Source: an uncultured Bacilli bacterium (GTDB lineage Bacteria; Bacillota_I; Bacilli_A; RF39; UBA660). From it: DNA of 6,978 nt. The translations under genes and the position numbers were made by a program. Shown here piece after piece: positions 5,315 to 6,978 of the stretch. The stretch is from positions 1 to 6,978 of the forward strand of contig CAJUHL010000082.1 of NCBI GenBank assembly GCA_910586425.1, written 5' to 3'. How positions within the stretch are numbered: the first letter of the stretch is position 1; each line of letters starts with the position of its first letter. The notes under the pieces are model-generated. The model was given only the letters and a program-made list of their open reading frames with translations. It made no database searches and was not told the DNA's origin.

Positions 5315-6032
5315 ATTAAGAAGGTTCATTAGTCTTGACTCTATCGAGTATTTAGATCCAAGTAATATTAATGGAATGAATCTTTATACTTATTGTTATA
5401 ATGATCCTGTGAATTATTCGGACGGATCTGGACATATGCCTGAATGGGCACAATGGTTAATTGGTGGTGCTCTAGTAGTTGGAGCAATTGCACTAACTAT
5501 TTGTACTGCTGGTGCCGGTGGAGCCCTAGCCATTGCAATGGGTGGAGGATTTTGGGCGACTGTTGGTAGTGGCGCATTAGTTGGAGCAGTTGTTGGAGCT
5601 GCCAGTGGAGCCCTTATGAGTGCTGGTACTCAAATTATTGCAAATGGATTTGAAAATTTCAGTTGGAGTGAAGTTGGTAAAGGTGCAATAACTGGTTGTA
5701 TAGCAGGAGGCATTGCTGGTGGATTTTTTGCTGGAATTCAATATGGATTATCTGCTGGTAAAATTGCCAATAGTGTATCAGGATTAAGTAAAGCGCAAAC
5801 TCGATTAGATAATGTATTTAAACCGCTAAATAATATTAAAAATTTATCAAATATGCCGTTTAGCGGGGCTAATATTGCCAGAAATATAGGACAAGTTGCA
5901 GGAAATTATAATAGTGCATATTCAGCATATATTTTAGCAAAAGGGGCATATGCCATTGTAAATACAACTGCTAAAGTATTATATTTTGTACTTGAGAATT
6001 TAACTAGTAATTTAATTGGATCAATGTTTTAA
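5247..6032 (+). CDS. Orphan Rhs core end with hydrophobic tip (module C)
   Basis: A 261-codon frame from GTG 5247, the position matching GTG 3859 of module B. The frame is open back to 5220 with no other usual start and no well-placed RBS. The core fragment (residues 1-63) shows changes at normally fixed positions: LRRFISLDS where module B has LGRFISPDS, and SDGSGH (DGSGH at nt 5421-5435) in place of the DPxGH core-end motif. The tip opens with HMPEWAQWLIGG, nearly the same as module A, followed by Gly/Ala-rich hydrophobic stretches (to about nt 5750). A helical, Asn/Ala-rich C-terminal domain without recognisable catalytic residues ends in NLTSNLIGSMF. The family is unknown. The core decay and missing start suggest a reservoir cassette rather than a secreted product. 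Confidence 0.75.
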   Translation: MGICKKPVDTEMYYCKNRYYNPVLRRFISLDSIEYLDPSNINGMNLYTYCYNDPVNYSDGSGHMPEWAQWLIGGALVVGAIALTICTAGAGGALAIAMGGGFWATVGSGALVGAVVGAASGALMSAGTQIIANGFENFSWSEVGKGAITGCIAGGIAGGFFAGIQYGLSAGKIANSVSGLSKAQTRLDNVFKPLNNIKNLSNMPFSGANIARNIGQVAGNYNSAYSAYILAKGAYAIVNTTAKVLYFVLENLTSNLIGSMF

Positions 6033-6041
6033 GAGAGAAGA

Positions 6042-6359
6042 ATGGTGAATCATGTGGAAATAGAATTTAAAAGAGCGATATTTTCTACCAATCAAATAAT
6101 AATTAAAAAAAGAAAACAAAATATTATTATTCCATTAGTTAAAGTGGATAAACTTCTTTATGCAAAGTTTTCTATAAAAAATTATTTATCTTTGGGCTTT
6201 GGAGATTGGAGAACAACAGGTGGATTATATATTTATTTGAATGAGAAAATAAATAATAAAAAGATGTATTGTTTCTTTATAAAATATGATAATCTTACAA
6301 AAATACCAGAAAATATTTTTAAGAAAATTAAATTTTATGTTCCAGGAGAACCATGGTAA
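6042..6359 (+). CDS. Putative immunity protein of module C
   Basis: This 105-aa protein begins 9 nt after the tip's stop, behind a purine-rich GAGAGAAG. It is basic and Ile/Lys-rich with no membrane helix. A central GFGDWRTTGGLYIYL segment is the most distinctive feature, and the C-terminus is FYVPGEPW. No family is recognised. Its place immediately after an Rhs tip is the evidence for an immunity role. Its last 7 nt overlap the start of the next small frame. Confidence 0.7.
   Translation: MVNHVEIEFKRAIFSTNQIIIKKRKQNIIIPLVKVDKLLYAKFSIKNYLSLGFGDWRTTGGLYIYLNEKINNKKMYCFFIKYDNLTKIPENIFKKIKFYVPGEPW
6344..6348 (+). promoter_or_regulatory. Ribosome binding site inside the module C immunity gene
   Basis: AGGAG lies 4 nt before ATG 6353 and inside the end of the preceding gene. 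It could allow translation of the toxin fragment, but may be a chance result of the PGEPW codons. Confidence 0.35.
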
Positions 6360-6713
6360 CAAGGTGGTTGGTTGATGTATTGTTTGTAGGTTCCATTTAT
6401 GCAAGAAGCACAATGATTTTGAGTGCGACTACATTTCGTGTTACAGGTTTGTTTAACAATGGATATGGTTGGAAAGCAGGAAATTGGATGGGTGGATATC
6501 AAATGCCACAGACATCAGGAATTTCAATCATAACATATTTAGATGGACTAAATATGAGCAGATCTTTTGGCATAGATTTAGATATGTATAATGGTTTGCA
6601 CTTCCACCACGAATAAATTCGGCATCAAGATAAAAACACATCACTAGATGTTTCCTCCTTTAATGCTTGGTATAGGCATTGGGCTATGCGAACCATGGAG
6701 CACATGGAATTAG
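6353..6713 (+). pseudogene. Decayed toxin tip fragment, related in pattern to module B
   Basis: The first frame (ATG 6353 to TAA 6614, 87 codons) contains GYGWKAGNWMGGYQMP, TSGISIITYLDG, then SRSFGIDLDMYNGLHFHHE. The expected continuation is in the +1 frame from 6618: FGIKIKTHH, a TAG at 6645, then MFPPLMLGIGIGLCEPW to TAG 6711. Removing one base near 6614 would join them (HHEKFGIK). The whole matches the end of module B in layout: Gly-x-Thr/Ser, Asp, GxHxH, a later His, PPL or PL, and Gly-Ile/Leu before a Glu. No Rhs core precedes it, so this is a truncated, frameshifted and stop-interrupted tip from a fourth array unit. It overlaps the immunity gene by 7 nt. The 87-aa product could still be made, but would lack the last conserved part. 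Confidence 0.6.
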
Positions 6714-6723
6714 AAGGTTAAGT

Positions 6724-6858
6724 ATGATTTAGAAAAATCTTGAGTCTTTGAGATTTGAAACATTGAAAAACTTGTTCGAAAATTTGATTGCAATAGAACT
6801 TTTTAAAGACAATATTAATTTATATGATCAGAAAATTGAAATTGTATTTCATACTTAG
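6724..6858 (+). pseudogene. Possible decayed immunity gene
   Basis: An ATG at 6724 lies 7 nt after AAGG (6714-6717), directly downstream of the decayed tip, where an immunity gene is expected. The frame has a TAG at codon 3, but then 41 open codons (6733-6855) with a protein-like composition: KNLESLRFETLKNLFENLIA, DNINLYDQKIEIVFHT. The second stop is at 6856. No family is recognised. It could equally be non-coding AT-rich sequence. Confidence 0.3.
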
Positions 6859-6978
6859 TTTATACTTACTATTACGATTAAATGTTATTTTGAAATTTGT
6901 ATAAATAATGTAATATCTTGTAGTTGCGTCCACCCACAGAGTCTTTTGGTTCTGCAGGAGTTCCTAATAATCCTATCT
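6859..6978 (+). other. Unassigned right end of window
   Basis: AT-rich sequence to about 6920 shows nothing I can name. From 6924 to the edge, frame 3 is open and reads LRPPTESFGSAGVPNNPI, with a composition more protein-like than the flanking DNA. It could be the beginning of the next array unit or a coding remnant, but it is too short to assign. Confidence 0.2.

Noticed and set aside
6225..6413. 62-codon minus-strand frame
   Set aside because: It lies antisense to the module C immunity gene and the toxin fragment, with no start signal and a Phe/Ile/Leu-biased composition from AT-rich DNA.
1..6978. CRISPR array, tRNA or rRNA
   Set aside because: No regularly spaced short repeats and no cloverleaf or rRNA-like sequence were seen. 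All repeats are explained by module duplication.

Overview
The window is AT-rich. All convincing genes lie on the + strand and use the standard stop codons. The mix of low-GC codon usage, Rhs/YD-repeat proteins, an InlB-type repeat lipoprotein and a large serine recombinase tail suggests a low-GC Bacillota, probably Clostridia or a relative such as Erysipelotrichales. I cannot name the species.

The main content is an array of Rhs C-terminal tip plus small-protein modules, all pointing the same way. Module A (1-1457) is the 3' end of an Rhs gene that enters from outside the window. It carries an intact core end, a hydrophobic Gly/Ala-rich tip, a small two-helix membrane protein that looks like its immunity partner, and a terminator. 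Modules B (about 3858-5060) and C (about 5246-6359) are orphan modules. Each has only about 60 residues of Rhs core, then a different tip, then a different small downstream gene. A decayed toxin fragment (6353-6713) and a possible decayed immunity gene (6724-6858) follow, so the array once had at least four units. Rhs tips are generally polymorphic toxins delivered to neighbouring cells, with the following gene protecting the producer. Orphan tips are thought to be a reservoir that can recombine onto the main gene through shared core sequence. Here 100 bp of core align without gaps in all three modules.

The ends of modules A and B carry diverged copies of the same roughly 210 bp non-coding block (1403-1616 and 5008-5218). 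The block holds a 13-bp terminator hairpin, two smaller hairpins and a promoter-like element with an identical 17-nt spacer. Base changes between the copies mostly preserve pairing.

Between the first block and module B lies about 2.2 kb of unrelated sequence (about 1617-3857). It is a broken lipoprotein gene with a lipobox leader, a Thr-Pro linker, three InlB-like repeats and an HExxH metalloprotease-like domain, interrupted by two frameshifts. Its 3' end is fused in frame to the C-terminal third of a large serine recombinase. Comparison with the A/B and B/C junctions suggests this stretch was inserted into, or captured by, the array.

The last roughly 120 bp hold nothing I can name.
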